Positions 34,221-44,089 of a stretch of 64,000 nt of DNA are shown here, one piece after another. The notes under the pieces are model-generated. The model worked only from the letters and a program-made list of their open reading frames with translations. It had not been told where the DNA came from and made no database searches. Numbering within the stretch: position 1 is the stretch's first letter; each line of letters opens with the position of its first letter. A program made the position numbers and the translations under genes. Source of the DNA: Paraliobacillus ryukyuensis (lineage in GTDB: Bacteria > Bacillota > Bacilli > Bacillales > Amphibacillaceae); NCBI RefSeq assembly GCF_003315295.1, contig NZ_QNRI01000002.1, positions 539,979 to 603,978 of the forward strand. The letters run 5' to 3'.

Positions 34221-35546
34221 ATGGTGTATTTTGAAAACGTTAACAAAATTGGTTATGAAGGAGCAACATCGACTAATCCACTTGCATTTAAATTTTACAA
34301 TCCGAAAGAGAAAATCAATGGAAAAACAATGGAGGAATTTCTTCGGTTTGGTGTTGCCTATTGGCATACATTTACCCAAGATTTATCAGATCCGTTTGGG
34401 GCGGGGACAGCGATTAGACCGTGGGACAAATTCACAGGAATGGATCAAGCAAAAGCACGAGTAGAAGCGGCTTTTGAGTTTTTTGAAAAATTAGGGGTAA
34501 AGTATTTTTGTTTTCATGATGTTGATATTGCACCCGAAGGAGCTACATTAAGAGAAACGAATAAAAATTTAGATGATATTGTAGCAATGATAAAAGATTA
34601 CATGAAAGATTCTGATGTGCAATTGCTTTGGAACACTGCGAATAATTTCACACATCCCCGTTTTGTCCATGGCGCAGCTTCTTCCAGTCATGCAGATGTA
34701 TTTGCATATGCAGCTGCAAAAGTAAAAAAAGGTTTAGAAATTGGAAAAGAGTTGGGGGGAGAAAATTATGTGTTTTGGGGTGGTCGGGAAGGCTATGAAA
34801 CACTGTTAAACACAGACCTAAAATTAGAACAAGATAATTTAGCGCGCTTTTTCCAAATGGCTGTAAACTATGCTAAAGAAATTAATTTTGATGCACAATT
34901 TTTAATTGAACCAAAGCCAAAAGAACCGACTACCCATCAATATGATTTTGACAGCCAATCAGCGCATGCATTTCTATTAAACTATGGTTTACAAGACCAG
35001 TTTAAATTAAACATTGAAGCAAATCATGCAACTTTAGCAGGACATACATTTGAGCATGAATTACGCTACGCACGAATTAATGGCATATTGGGATCTGTGG
35101 ATGCGAACCAAGGGGATCCTTTATTGGGCTGGGATACCGATGAGTTTCCAACTGACCTATATTCTACTACCCTAGCAATGTACGAAATTATTAAAAACGG
35201 TGGATTAGGTAAAGGTGGTCTAAACTTTGATGCCAAAGTTCGTCGTGGCTCATTCGAACCGGTGGATTTGTTCCATGCCCATATTGCAGGGATGGATAGT
35301 TTTACTATTGGATACAAAGCTGCAGCGAAGATAGCGGAGGATCAAGTATTTGAGCGGATTTTAACAGATCGTTATAGCACTTTCAGTAAAGGGATTGGTT
35401 TAGCAATTGTAAATGATAAAACTAATTTTAAACAATTAGAGGAGCATGTTTTAGATTTAAAGGACATCAAACTCAAATCAGGACGGTTAGAAGTCATTAA
35501 AGCAACGATTAATCAATATTTACTACAAGTGACAGCAGCAAAATAA
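34221..35546 (+). CDS. xylA: Xylose isomerase
   Basis: The 441-residue enzyme converts D-xylose to D-xylulose. Family landmarks are [23 protein letters not shown] (catalytic His), [30 protein letters not shown] (metal Glu and Lys), [14 protein letters not shown] and [17 protein letters not shown]. It is the long class II type used by Bacillus. AAGGTGGGTG precedes ATG 34221. A perfect cre site lies inside the first codons. xylB follows after a short hairpin. Confidence 0.97.
   Translation: MVYFENVNKIGYEGATSTNPLAFKFYNPKEKINGKTMEEFLRFGVAYWHTFTQDLSDPFGAGTAIRPWDKFTGMDQAKARVEAAFEFFEKLGVKYFCFHDVDIAPEGATLRETNKNLDDIVAMIKDYMKDSDVQLLWNTANNFTHPRFVHGAASSSHADVFAYAAAKVKKGLEIGKELGGENYVFWGGREGYETLLNTDLKLEQDNLARFFQMAVNYAKEINFDAQFLIEPKPKEPTTHQYDFDSQSAHAFLLNYGLQDQFKLNIEANHATLAGHTFEHELRYARINGILGSVDANQGDPLLGWDTDEFPTDLYSTTLAMYEIIKNGGLGKGGLNFDAKVRRGSFEPVDLFHAHIAGMDSFTIGYKAAAKIAEDQVFERILTDRYSTFSKGIGLAIVNDKTNFKQLEEHVLDLKDIKLKSGRLEVIKATINQYLLQVTAAK
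34231..34245. promoter_or_regulatory. cre site in the 5' end of xylA
   Basis: TTGAAAACGTTAACA fits the CcpA consensus WTGNAANCGNWNNCW at every position. A cre inside the xylA reading frame is also how B. subtilis represses its xyl operon. Confidence 0.8.
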
Positions 35547-35549
35547 TAC

Positions 35550-35571
35550 AAGCAGGGGGCTATCCCTGCTT
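35550..35571 (+). other. Intercistronic hairpin between xylA and xylB
   Basis: AAGCAGGG and CCCTGCTT form a perfect 8-base stem followed by a weak T-rich tail. It may reduce read-through or protect the xylA message. Confidence 0.6.
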
Positions 35572-35594
35572 CTTCTTTCGAGAGGGGAGAACAG

Positions 35595-37094
35595 ATGAAA
35601 TATGTGATTGGTATCGATTTGGGAACAAGTGCAGTTAAAGTTTTATTGATAGATCAAGATGGCAAGGTTTGTGATGAGGTATCTCGATCATTTGACTTGC
35701 TGCGTCCACAAGCGGGGTATAGTGAACAGAATCCAGAAGACTGGGTTACGCAGACTGTGGATGCCTTAACCGTACTAACTAATCGTTTTACTGCAGATGT
35801 GACAACAATTAAAGGTATTAGTTTTTCTGGACAGATGCACGGATTAGTCCTGTTAAATGAAGAGAAGCACGTGTTACGTCCAGCGATACTGTGGAACGAC
35901 ACCCGCACAACAAAACAATGTCAGGAAATTTACGAAAAAGTTGGAAAAGAGCGTTTTATCGCTATTACTAAAAACTTAGCGCTAGAAGGATTTACTTTAC
36001 CTAAAATCCTTTGGGTTAAAGAGCATGAACCAGCGATTTTTGCTCGAGCGACTACCTTTGTTTTACCGAAAGACTATTTACGGTATCGGTTAACAGGCGA
36101 GCTTGGAATAGATTATTCTGATGCTGCCGGAACCAGCTTACTTAACGTTGTTGAACAGACATGGAGTGAAGAAATTGCAAATGCAGTAGAGGTTCCATTA
36201 TCTCTTTGTCCGCCACTGCTCGATTCGGCGGATAATGTAGGAATGCTTACAGAAGAAGTGGCTCAATCGACTGGACTTGATCGTACAACAAATGTATTTG
36301 CTGGCGGAGCAGACAATGCCTGTGGCGCGATTGGTTCAGGAATTCTTTCGGAAGGAAAAACGTTCGTCAGTATTGGTACATCGGGTGTTGTCTTGTCTTA
36401 TGAGCCAACTGGTGAAAAAAATTATCAAGGGAAAGTACACTATTTTAATCATGGTAAACAAGATGCGTATTACACAATGGGAGTAACTTTGGCAGCAGGG
36501 TATAGTCTGCAATGGTTCAAACAGACTTTTGCAGCTGAATTAGATTTTGATGATTTATTGAAAGATGTTGGATCTGTTCCAGTTGGATCACACGGTTTAC
36601 TGTTTACACCATACATTGTTGGTGAGCGAACGCCACATGCAGACGCAACAATACGAGGAAGTTTTATCGGAATGGATAGCTCCCATCGATTAGCTGATTT
36701 TACGCGGTCGGTTTTAGAAGGTATTACTTTTTCATTAAATGAATCAATTGAAATATTTAGAGCAAGCGGAAAAGAGATTGACCGCATCTATGCGATTGGT
36801 GGTGGTGCTAACAATAAAGTTTGGCTCCAGATGCAAGCGGATATTTTTAATGCCACAATTGTAAAATTAACGAGTGAACAAGGACCAGGAATGGGGGCTG
36901 CCATGTTAGCGGCGTACGGATCAGGATGGTTCGATTCACTTAACGCATGTGCCAATCACTTTTTACAAGAGGCTGAAACCTACCACCCTATCCCAGAAAA
37001 TGTAGTAGCTTATCACGAATTATTTTCGTTATATAAGCAAGTCTATCACCAAACTGCGCCACTTAATCAATCATTAATGACATTTCGATCGTAG
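35595..37094 (+). CDS. xylB: Xylulokinase
   Basis: The 499-residue FGGY family kinase phosphorylates D-xylulose. It has YVIGIDLGTSAVKVLLID (phosphate-1 motif), SFSGQMHGLVLL, the catalytic-region AGGADNACGAIGSG, SIGTSGVVLSYEP, and AIGGGANNKVWLQMQAD near residue 400. AGAGGGGAG precedes the ATG. Cotranscribed with xylA. Confidence 0.95.
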   Translation: MKYVIGIDLGTSAVKVLLIDQDGKVCDEVSRSFDLLRPQAGYSEQNPEDWVTQTVDALTVLTNRFTADVTTIKGISFSGQMHGLVLLNEEKHVLRPAILWNDTRTTKQCQEIYEKVGKERFIAITKNLALEGFTLPKILWVKEHEPAIFARATTFVLPKDYLRYRLTGELGIDYSDAAGTSLLNVVEQTWSEEIANAVEVPLSLCPPLLDSADNVGMLTEEVAQSTGLDRTTNVFAGGADNACGAIGSGILSEGKTFVSIGTSGVVLSYEPTGEKNYQGKVHYFNHGKQDAYYTMGVTLAAGYSLQWFKQTFAAELDFDDLLKDVGSVPVGSHGLLFTPYIVGERTPHADATIRGSFIGMDSSHRLADFTRSVLEGITFSLNESIEIFRASGKEIDRIYAIGGGANNKVWLQMQADIFNATIVKLTSEQGPGMGAAMLAAYGSGWFDSLNACANHFLQEAETYHPIPENVVAYHELFSLYKQVYHQTAPLNQSLMTFRS

Positions 37095-37234
37095 GTTATA
37101 AGGCAGTGTGTCCAATAAATTAGTGGTTGATTTTATATAAAAAACGGATACACTGCTTTATAATCTCCATTTAATCGAAATGTGACAAAGATATGTTATC
37201 TTTAATCACAAGAAATTCCCATTTAATAAATGTA

Positions 37235-37318
37235 CTACGCAAAAACTTCCACACCGACGCCGACAATCTCCGTAACAATTGTTAGATAAGCAACCATAGC
37301 GAACCACCGCTTTCGCAA
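37235..37318 (-). CDS. Possible 27-residue hydrophobic peptide, unrecognised
   Basis: On the minus strand a TTG preceded by AGAGGTGG opens a frame that begins MRKRWFAMVAYL and ends GVGVEVFA before TAG. A basic N-terminus and about 20 hydrophobic residues give a short membrane or exported peptide. The 84 bases are about 48% G+C, well above the flanks. It could be a small membrane protein, type I toxin-like peptide or signal peptide of the SHP kind, or it may not be translated. There is only a weak -10 (GATAAT) upstream. Confidence 0.35.
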   Translation of the reverse strand: MRKRWFAMVAYLTIVTEIVGVGVEVFA

Positions 37319-37334
37319 CTAACCACCTCTAGTT

Positions 37335-37363
37335 TTGACATGATTTTGTATCTTGTTTATTAT
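37335..37363 (+). promoter_or_regulatory. Promoter of the GH3-GH95-GH1 operon
   Basis: TTGACA (37335-37340), 17 bases, TATTAT (37358-37363): consensus -35 and one mismatch in -10. The start of transcription would fall just before the cre. Confidence 0.75.
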
Positions 37364-37371
37364 CTTTAAAA

Positions 37372-37386
37372 GTGAAAGCGTTTACT
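37372..37386. promoter_or_regulatory. cre site of the GH3 operon
   Basis: GTGAAAGCGTTTACT fits the cre consensus except the first base. It overlaps the expected transcription start, a position where CcpA represses. Confidence 0.75.
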
Positions 37387-37436
37387 ATTTAATAGAAGAA
37401 AAGCGATATCTCCAGTATCAAAAAGGGGGAGAAGTA

Positions 37437-40247
37437 ATGGATTATACGTTTCAAAACCAAGCGCTACCTTTAACAGAGCGGGTTGATGATCTAATCAAAC
37501 GGCTCACATTACAAGAAAAGATTTCTTTATTATCTACTTCGCAAAGTGCCATTCAACGACTTGGAATTAAAGCATACGAGATAGGAGGAGAAGCTGCACA
37601 TGGTGTAGTGGATCGGAAAGGTGGAAAAACGACTGTTTTTCCACAACCAATTGGATTGTCGAGTACTTGGAACCCTTCACTTATACAAGAAGTTGGTTCA
37701 GTCATTGGTGATGAAGCAAGGGGATTTTATGATAAATATCAGCAACGTACAGGGTTAACTTTATGGGCGCCAACGATTGATATGGAACGGGATCCACGTT
37801 GGGGTAGAACAGAAGAGGCTTACGGGGAAGATCCCTATTTAACAGGTAGATTATCGACTGCTTTGATAAAAGGTATGCAGGGGAATGATCCGTTTTACGT
37901 CAAAATGGTTCCTGCTCCAAAACACTTTTTTAGTAACAACAATGAGCACGGTCGTGGACATATGTCCAATAGCATTGATCCACGAAATCGATATGAGTAT
38001 TACTTAAAAGCTTTTGAACCTGCTTTTACAGAAGCAAATGCGTTGTCGATGATGACAGCTTACAATGGTGTGAATGGTATTCCGGCAATGCAGCTAAAAG
38101 AACTGCAACAAGTCGTTCGCGATCAATGGAAAATGGATGGCTTTATTGTCAGTGACGGAGGTGCACTTTCGTTAAATGTTGAAGAATACGGTTACTATTC
38201 AACCTATGCGGAGTCGTTAGCAGATGCATTGAAAAAAGGGGTTGATTGTTTTGTTGATGAAAAGGATAAAGTAGAAAAGACTGCACAGCAAGCATTAGAT
38301 CAAAACTTAATCTCGGAAGCTGATTTAACCATAGCTATTCGCAATATCTTAAAAGTTCGTTTTCGCTTAGGACATTTTGATGCAGATTCGAATCATCATC
38401 CTTATGCCAAGATCACTAAAGATGTATTAGCAAATGAAAAACATGCTGCTTTGGCAAGGAAAGTAACGGAAGAATCAATCGTTTTACTGAAAAATCATGA
38501 AGAGCTACTCCCTTTAAATGAAAAAAAACTGAAAAAAATAGCAGTTATAGGACCTACAGCAAATTGTGTATTTCGTGATTGGTATACTGGTCACCCACCT
38601 TATGTATGTACCCCTTATCAAGGAATTAAAAATCGCGGGCCATCAGCAGATGTACAGTACGTCTCAGGACATGACACAATTGCGTTGAAGCATCAACAAT
38701 CAAATCTATATGTTACAAGAGCAACTAATTCAAAAGTATACGTCAATGCAAAAAAAATCAATAAAGATGCTCAATGGATCGATGAGGATTGGGGTTGGAA
38801 TTGGCATTTAGTAAAAAGCGCACTTGATAATAAGTATTTGACACTACCTGAAGATGATCTGAAGTTACAAGCAACAAAAGCAGAAGTGTTTGATTGGTTT
38901 GTTCGAGAAAAAATTGGCTTCCATTCTAATCTGAATGATCCAACTCAATATCACCTATCATCATGGCAGGAAGAACCTCTCGAGGTAGCAAACGATGCAA
39001 CCATCCAAACTGGTAAGCAGGCAGATTCATTTGAAAAAACTATCATTTATTCTGGTATTGAGCAAGCAGTAGAACAAGCAAAAGCAAGTGATGTTGCGAT
39101 CGTCTGTGTTGGGAACCACCCGATGATTAATGGTAGAGAAACAGAAGATCGACCAGGATTAGGGTTACCACTTCATCAACAAAAATTAATTCAAGCGGTG
39201 CATCAAGCCAATCCACGTACCATTGTTGTTGTTATTGGAAGTTACCCATTTTCACTTAATTGGGAACAGGAGCATATTCCAGCAATTCTCTATAGCGCAC
39301 ATGGTTCACAAGAATTGGGCAATGCATTAAGTAGTGTGATGTTTGGCGATGTGTCCCCATCTGGAAAACTAAGCATGACATGGTATAAGCATGCAAAAGA
39401 GCTACCATCAATCTTTGATTATGACATTATTAAAGGAAATCGGACATACATGTTTGCCGAAAACAATATTCTCTATCCCTTTGGATATGGATTACATTAC
39501 GGAAAGGTTACTTATCAACAAGCGAATATAGTGGAGGTTACCAATAATCAGTTAACTATTGCTGTGACCGTAACCAACCAAAGCAAGCAGGCATTTCAAG
39601 AAGTCATTCAAATCTATGCACAATTTTTGCAAGCAACATTGAAACGTCCAAACCGTCTACTTGTTGCGTTCCAGAAAGTACCTTTAGCTCCTAATGAGCA
39701 GAAAACCATTAGGCTAGTAGTTAAGAAAGCAAATCTTCAATATTATGATGTGGCACAAGAATCCTATCGTTTAGATACAGGAAGCTGTTGTTTTCATATT
39801 GGATCGTCTAGTCAAGCGACCAATATAATTACGGAACCAATCATTTTAACAACCGATAAGCAACCACCGCGTTCATTAGAACAACCAACAAAAGCAGAAA
39901 ATTATAATGATTATGCATATGTGAAGATCGGAAAGGGAGAACACGAAGAAAATGCAGTGATGAGTCAAAAAGAAGGTTGGATTTGCTTTAAAAATGTCAT
40001 GTTTAAAGAAGCACAGCAACTGCATTATCGCGTCACAACTGATGGTGCACGAGGAGAAGTGCAGTGTTTTCTTGATCAACGTAGAGGTAAACCAGTTACC
40101 CGTCAAACCATTGAGGTAGATTACCCACAGCAATGGAAAACACAAGTCATGACTATTCCAACTGATAAAGCAGTACACGATTTATATTTGGTCTTTAAGG
40201 GCCCAGTGCATGTTACAACCGTCCAACTAGTAGAAGGAGGAGATTAG
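37437..40247 (+). CDS. Glycoside hydrolase family 3 beta-glucosidase/beta-xylosidase with CBM6-like tail
   Basis: The 936-residue enzyme shows the GH3 two-domain core: TIM-barrel part (about 20-330, with RWGRTEEAYGEDPYL, KHFFSNNNEHGR and FIVSDGGA, where Asp240 is the probable nucleophile) and the alpha/beta sandwich part (AIVCVGNHPMINGRETEDR). A beta-trefoil/fascin-like insert of about 110 residues lies near 400-510 (IALKHQQSNLYVTRATNSKVY, residues about 413-433). A fibronectin-III-like domain and a C-terminal CBM6-like module (about 835-936) follow. No signal peptide, so it acts on imported oligosaccharides. ATG 37437 follows AAGGGGGAG; earlier in-frame starts lie inside the promoter region. 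beta-Glucosidase and beta-xylosidase cannot be told apart by eye. Confidence 0.85.
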   Translation: MDYTFQNQALPLTERVDDLIKRLTLQEKISLLSTSQSAIQRLGIKAYEIGGEAAHGVVDRKGGKTTVFPQPIGLSSTWNPSLIQEVGSVIGDEARGFYDKYQQRTGLTLWAPTIDMERDPRWGRTEEAYGEDPYLTGRLSTALIKGMQGNDPFYVKMVPAPKHFFSNNNEHGRGHMSNSIDPRNRYEYYLKAFEPAFTEANALSMMTAYNGVNGIPAMQLKELQQVVRDQWKMDGFIVSDGGALSLNVEEYGYYSTYAESLADALKKGVDCFVDEKDKVEKTAQQALDQNLISEADLTIAIRNILKVRFRLGHFDADSNHHPYAKITKDVLANEKHAALARKVTEESIVLLKNHEELLPLNEKKLKKIAVIGPTANCVFRDWYTGHPPYVCTPYQGIKNRGPSADVQYVSGHDTIALKHQQSNLYVTRATNSKVYVNAKKINKDAQWIDEDWGWNWHLVKSALDNKYLTLPEDDLKLQATKAEVFDWFVREKIGFHSNLNDPTQYHLSSWQEEPLEVANDATIQTGKQADSFEKTIIYSGIEQAVEQAKASDVAIVCVGNHPMINGRETEDRPGLGLPLHQQKLIQAVHQANPRTIVVVIGSYPFSLNWEQEHIPAILYSAHGSQELGNALSSVMFGDVSPSGKLSMTWYKHAKELPSIFDYDIIKGNRTYMFAENNILYPFGYGLHYGKVTYQQANIVEVTNNQLTIAVTVTNQSKQAFQEVIQIYAQFLQATLKRPNRLLVAFQKVPLAPNEQKTIRLVVKKANLQYYDVAQESYRLDTGSCCFHIGSSSQATNIITEPIILTTDKQPPRSLEQPTKAENYNDYAYVKIGKGEHEENAVMSQKEGWICFKNVMFKEAQQLHYRVTTDGARGEVQCFLDQRRGKPVTRQTIEVDYPQQWKTQVMTIPTDKAVHDLYLVFKGPVHVTTVQLVEGGD

Positions 40248-40248
40248 G

Positions 40249-42570
40249 ATGTTGAAAACGAAACGTGTTCCAAGAAAAGGCGTTTGGAATGAGTCTCCCG
40301 CTACTCGTTGGGAAGAAGCCTATGTTGCCGGGAATGGTATCCAAGGCTTAATGCAATTTGGTAACCCAACAAAAGAAAAGCTGATCGGCAATCACTGTCG
40401 CTTATATCTACCTCAAGGTAATGATTTTACGTTACCAGATATGGCGGAGGATTTACCACGTATACGCGAGCTGATTAAACAAGATGGCTATGCAGCCGCG
40501 TTAGAAGTGTACGAACTACTTGCCAAACAAAAAGGATATCAAGGGTTAACGATGAGTGATCCGTATCATCCTGCATTTTTTCTTACTATCGCTACTGGTA
40601 TAACAAACTATCATCATTACTACAAAACAATTAATTACCAAACAGGTGAGATTACGGTTCATTTTCAACAAGATGGCATCCAATTTCAGAGTAAATCGTT
40701 TGTTTCCAAGAGTGATAATATTATCGTTTATCAGCTCCAAGCAGATCAGCCGGTCTTAAATTGCAATATCAGTATCGAACCCTTTCAAGAGAAAGGGTTG
40801 CGGCGTAATCTTTCGATAGAAAATGATACCTTGTATGCTTGTTATACCTATTTGCATGGTTCAAATGGTTATCAAGTAACCTGTCATGTGAAAGCAAATG
40901 GGGCAACTGTACATTCCGATTCAGATAGTATGCAAGTGACACAGACCGATCAAGTATTAATGCTCTTGCAAATTGAGCCAAATGTAACCGAACATCATAC
41001 GTTACCAACGAAATTGTTGACCATGAATTATGTCCAATTATTTTCTAGACATCAAACAATCCATCAAGCGATGTTTGATCGAGTCCAACTTGATATGACT
41101 TCGGATCAAGAACGTTACCGTAGTGTGGAAAGTTTAATAGCTGAAGCAAAGCAACAACAACAAATGTCACCTGTTTTACTAGAAAAAATATATGATGCTG
41201 GTCGTTATATGTATCTTTGCAGTGCAGGAGAATTAACACCAAATTTACAAGGAATCTGGACGGGAACATTTCAACCTGCTTGGAGTGGGGATTTTACTTT
41301 TGATACAAATGTGCAATTATCCATTGCTTCTGCTTTAACTAGCAATCTAATGGAAGGTTTACATGGATTTTTTCGCTTAATTCATGAACTATTGCCTGAT
41401 TTTAAAGAGAATGCACAAAAATATTATGGGGCAAGAGGAATTATGTTACCAGCTCACGCAAGTACCACTGGCAAACATGTGCATTGGAATCAGGACTGGC
41501 CACTGCATTTTTGGACGTGTGGCGCGGGGTGGCTTGGTCATTGGTTTTATAATTATTATGCATTTACGGGAGATAAAACATTTTTACGTGAAACAGCCGT
41601 ACCGTATCTCGAACAAGTAGCGCTTTTCTATGAAGACTTTTTGACAGAAGACGATGAGGGAACCTATCGATTTAGTCCATCCTATTCAGCAGAAAATGGA
41701 TGTGCGGATAATGCAACACAAGATGTAGCTGTAGCAAAAGAATTGTTAGGTAACTTAATAAAAAGTTATCAGTTATTGGGATTACCAGATCCAAACAATC
41801 AAATAGTGAAATGGGAAACGATGCTAAAAAAATTACCAGACTATCAAATTAATCAAGATGGTGCACTGAAAGAATGGCTAACTCTTGAGAAGGCAGAAAA
41901 TTATAACCACCGTCATTTTTCTCATTTGTATCCAATTTTTCAAAGTAGAGAGTTTACGTCGCAAACAAATCCCACCTTATGGCAAGCTAGTCGCACTGCG
42001 TTTGATAAAAGGTTAGAAGCTTGGTTAAAGAATGAAGAAGGCGACACGACTTCAACACATGGGCGAATGCATGCGGCTTTGTGTGCAACACAGTTTCATA
42101 TGCCGAAGTTAATTAGCGAGATATTGACTTTATTAGTTGAAAAAGATTGTTTCTACCCATCATTAATGATGAGTCATTATGATCGTCATGAAGTTTTTAA
42201 TGTAGATGGCAATGGTGCTTTTCCGCAAGTCATTCATGAATCTTTAGTTGATTGTCATCATAAGACGTTATTTCTACTAGGTTCTCTTCCTGAACAATAT
42301 GCTAAAGGAACGTTGAAAGGCACGCGCTTAGTAAATCAAATTCAAGTAAAAGATTTAACGTGGGACTTTGTTCAAGGTGCAGTAGAAGTAACGCTTAAGA
42401 GTGGTGTAACACAGAAACTTGCCTTACAATTTCCGCTTTATCCACAAGCAAGCATACTTGAACCAAAGCCAATATGTTTGTTAAGCGATACGAACATGTT
42501 ATTGGAGAAAGATCAAGTAGTAACGATAAAAGTAAATCTAGGAGAGAGTGGAAACGTCGATGTATCATGA
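40249..42570 (+). CDS. Glycoside hydrolase family 95 enzyme (alpha-L-fucosidase/galactosidase type)
   Basis: The 773-residue protein follows GH95: N-terminal beta domain starting WNESPATRWEEAYVAGNGIQG (about 13-34), then an (alpha/alpha)6 barrel with NLQGIWTGTFQPAWSGDFTF, DTNVQLSIASALTSNL, HVHWNQDWPLHFWTCGAGWL (about 409-428), and FSPSYSAENGCADNATQDV, where GH95 has its acidic catalytic region. GH95 enzymes invert at alpha-1,2-linked L-fucose, or L-galactose, as found at the tip of xyloglucan side chains. No signal peptide. AAGGAGGAG lies in the end of the GH3 gene, one base away. Confidence 0.85.
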   Translation: MLKTKRVPRKGVWNESPATRWEEAYVAGNGIQGLMQFGNPTKEKLIGNHCRLYLPQGNDFTLPDMAEDLPRIRELIKQDGYAAALEVYELLAKQKGYQGLTMSDPYHPAFFLTIATGITNYHHYYKTINYQTGEITVHFQQDGIQFQSKSFVSKSDNIIVYQLQADQPVLNCNISIEPFQEKGLRRNLSIENDTLYACYTYLHGSNGYQVTCHVKANGATVHSDSDSMQVTQTDQVLMLLQIEPNVTEHHTLPTKLLTMNYVQLFSRHQTIHQAMFDRVQLDMTSDQERYRSVESLIAEAKQQQQMSPVLLEKIYDAGRYMYLCSAGELTPNLQGIWTGTFQPAWSGDFTFDTNVQLSIASALTSNLMEGLHGFFRLIHELLPDFKENAQKYYGARGIMLPAHASTTGKHVHWNQDWPLHFWTCGAGWLGHWFYNYYAFTGDKTFLRETAVPYLEQVALFYEDFLTEDDEGTYRFSPSYSAENGCADNATQDVAVAKELLGNLIKSYQLLGLPDPNNQIVKWETMLKKLPDYQINQDGALKEWLTLEKAENYNHRHFSHLYPIFQSREFTSQTNPTLWQASRTAFDKRLEAWLKNEEGDTTSTHGRMHAALCATQFHMPKLISEILTLLVEKDCFYPSLMMSHYDRHEVFNVDGNGAFPQVIHESLVDCHHKTLFLLGSLPEQYAKGTLKGTRLVNQIQVKDLTWDFVQGAVEVTLKSGVTQKLALQFPLYPQASILEPKPICLLSDTNMLLEKDQVVTIKVNLGESGNVDVS

Positions 42571-44032
42571 TAAATTAGATTCATTTCCACCTGGTTTTTT
42601 ATGGGGGGCAGCATCTGCTGCTTATCAGATTGAAGGAGGTTGGAATACAGATGGTAAAGGAGCTTCCATTTGGGATGAATTCACTAAAATCCCAGGGAAA
42701 ACATATCAAGGAACAAACGGAGATGTAGCAGTTGACCATTATCACCGCTATCAAGAAGACGTGCGTTTAATGGCCGAGATGGGGTTAAAGACCTATCGTT
42801 TTTCTGTTGCTTGGAGTAGGATATTTCCAGATGGAAGTGGAAAAGTAAACGAAAAGGGACTCCAATTTTATGAAGATTTGATCGATGCCTTGTTGGCGAA
42901 TCAGATTGAACCAGTGTTAACACTATATCATTGGGATATTCCCAAGTCATTACAAGATAGCTACCAAGGATGGGAATCTAGGCAAGCAATCGAGGACTTC
43001 TCCCAATATTGCCAAGTACTATTTCACCGCTTTAAAGATAAAGTAACTTATTGGGTAACCTTTAATGAACAAAATGTCTTTACCGCAATGGGATACCGTT
43101 GGCAGTCCCATCCACCGAATGTGGCAGATGTGAAACGGATGTTTCAAGCAAATCATGTGATTAATTTGGCGAATGCCACTGCCATCAAGGAATTCCGTAG
43201 CATTGTTCCAAATGGAAAGATTGGACCAAGTTTTGGCTACGGACCAATTTACAGCTATGATTGTCAACCAAACAATGTGTTAGCTGCCTTAAATGGAGAA
43301 GAGTTTCAGAACCATTGGTGGTTAGATGTCTATGTGCATGGCAAATATCCAAAAGTGACATTTAGACATTTAGAGCGCTTAGGTATTGCGCCGACCATCG
43401 AGCCAAGTGACATGGAATTGTTACAATCCGTGAAACCAGATTTTCTTGGGGTGAACTATTACCATGGTGGTACCGTTCGAGTGAATGACTTTAACACTTC
43501 TTCGACAACTAATGTTTCAACTATAGACAAATCATTTGAAGCAACCGATCCCTATTTAATGCAACCAAAAGATGAACAGGCACAAAATCCAGAAAAAACA
43601 ATGTTCACTAGCGTAGCTAATCCTTATTTAGAAAAGACAAAATGGGGATGGGAGATTGATCCTGTTGGGCTACGAATTGCACTACGCCGACTTCAGAATC
43701 GCTATGACTTACCAATGTTGATTACCGAAAACGGACTAGGCGCATTGGACGAAAAGACCAATCAAGGCACGATTGAAGATGATTATCGTATAAACTATTT
43801 ACAATCACATATACATGAAATTCAACAAGCGATTACAGATGGTGTAGATGTCATTGGTTATTGTGCTTGGTCATTTACCGATTTATTAAGCTGGTTAAAC
43901 GGTTATAAAAAACGTTATGGCTTTGTCTACATTGATCGAGACGATCAATCAGAAAAACAATTAGCACGTATTCCGAAAAAGAGTTTCTATTGGTATAAAA
44001 AAGTAATTGAATCGAATGGAAAAATATTGTAA
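42560..44032 (+). CDS. Glycoside hydrolase family 1 beta-glucosidase
   Basis: A 490-residue GH1 enzyme: FPPGFLWGAASAAYQIEGGW start, WVTFNEQN with acid/base Glu170, and LITENGLG with nucleophile Glu390, plus WSFTDLLSWLNGYKKRYGFVYID at the end. The acid/base motif reads NEQ where most have NEP. ATG 42560 overlaps the GH95 stop by 11 bases and has AGGAGAG upstream; GTG 42548 is too close to that site. No phospho-sugar-binding signature was evident, so it probably cleaves unphosphorylated beta-glucosides delivered by the ABC importer. Confidence 0.93.
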   Translation: MYHDKLDSFPPGFLWGAASAAYQIEGGWNTDGKGASIWDEFTKIPGKTYQGTNGDVAVDHYHRYQEDVRLMAEMGLKTYRFSVAWSRIFPDGSGKVNEKGLQFYEDLIDALLANQIEPVLTLYHWDIPKSLQDSYQGWESRQAIEDFSQYCQVLFHRFKDKVTYWVTFNEQNVFTAMGYRWQSHPPNVADVKRMFQANHVINLANATAIKEFRSIVPNGKIGPSFGYGPIYSYDCQPNNVLAALNGEEFQNHWWLDVYVHGKYPKVTFRHLERLGIAPTIEPSDMELLQSVKPDFLGVNYYHGGTVRVNDFNTSSTTNVSTIDKSFEATDPYLMQPKDEQAQNPEKTMFTSVANPYLEKTKWGWEIDPVGLRIALRRLQNRYDLPMLITENGLGALDEKTNQGTIEDDYRINYLQSHIHEIQQAITDGVDVIGYCAWSFTDLLSWLNGYKKRYGFVYIDRDDQSEKQLARIPKKSFYWYKKVIESNGKIL

Positions 44033-44048
44033 AGCAAAGACGAATGTT

Positions 44049-44063
44049 GTGTAAGCGTTTTAT
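44049..44063. promoter_or_regulatory. cre-like site before the sensor kinase gene
   Basis: GTGTAAGCGTTTTAT matches 13 of 15 positions of the cre pattern (first base and the conserved C differ). Confidence 0.5.
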
Positions 44064-44089
44064 TTTTTATAAACGAGGAGATATGAGAC

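Larger units (their letters stand above)
37095..37436. other. Intergenic region after xylB
   Basis: This 342-base stretch holds a 13-base-pair stem-loop at 37101-37159 (AGGCAGTGTGTCC pairing with GGATACACTGCTT), a possible 27-codon minus-strand ORF in a locally GC-rich segment, and the promoter and cre of the GH3 operon. Confidence 0.75.

Noticed and set aside
37353..37436. Longer GH3 start at 37353
   Set aside because: It lies inside the -10 element and cre; ATG 37437 has a strong ribosome binding site.
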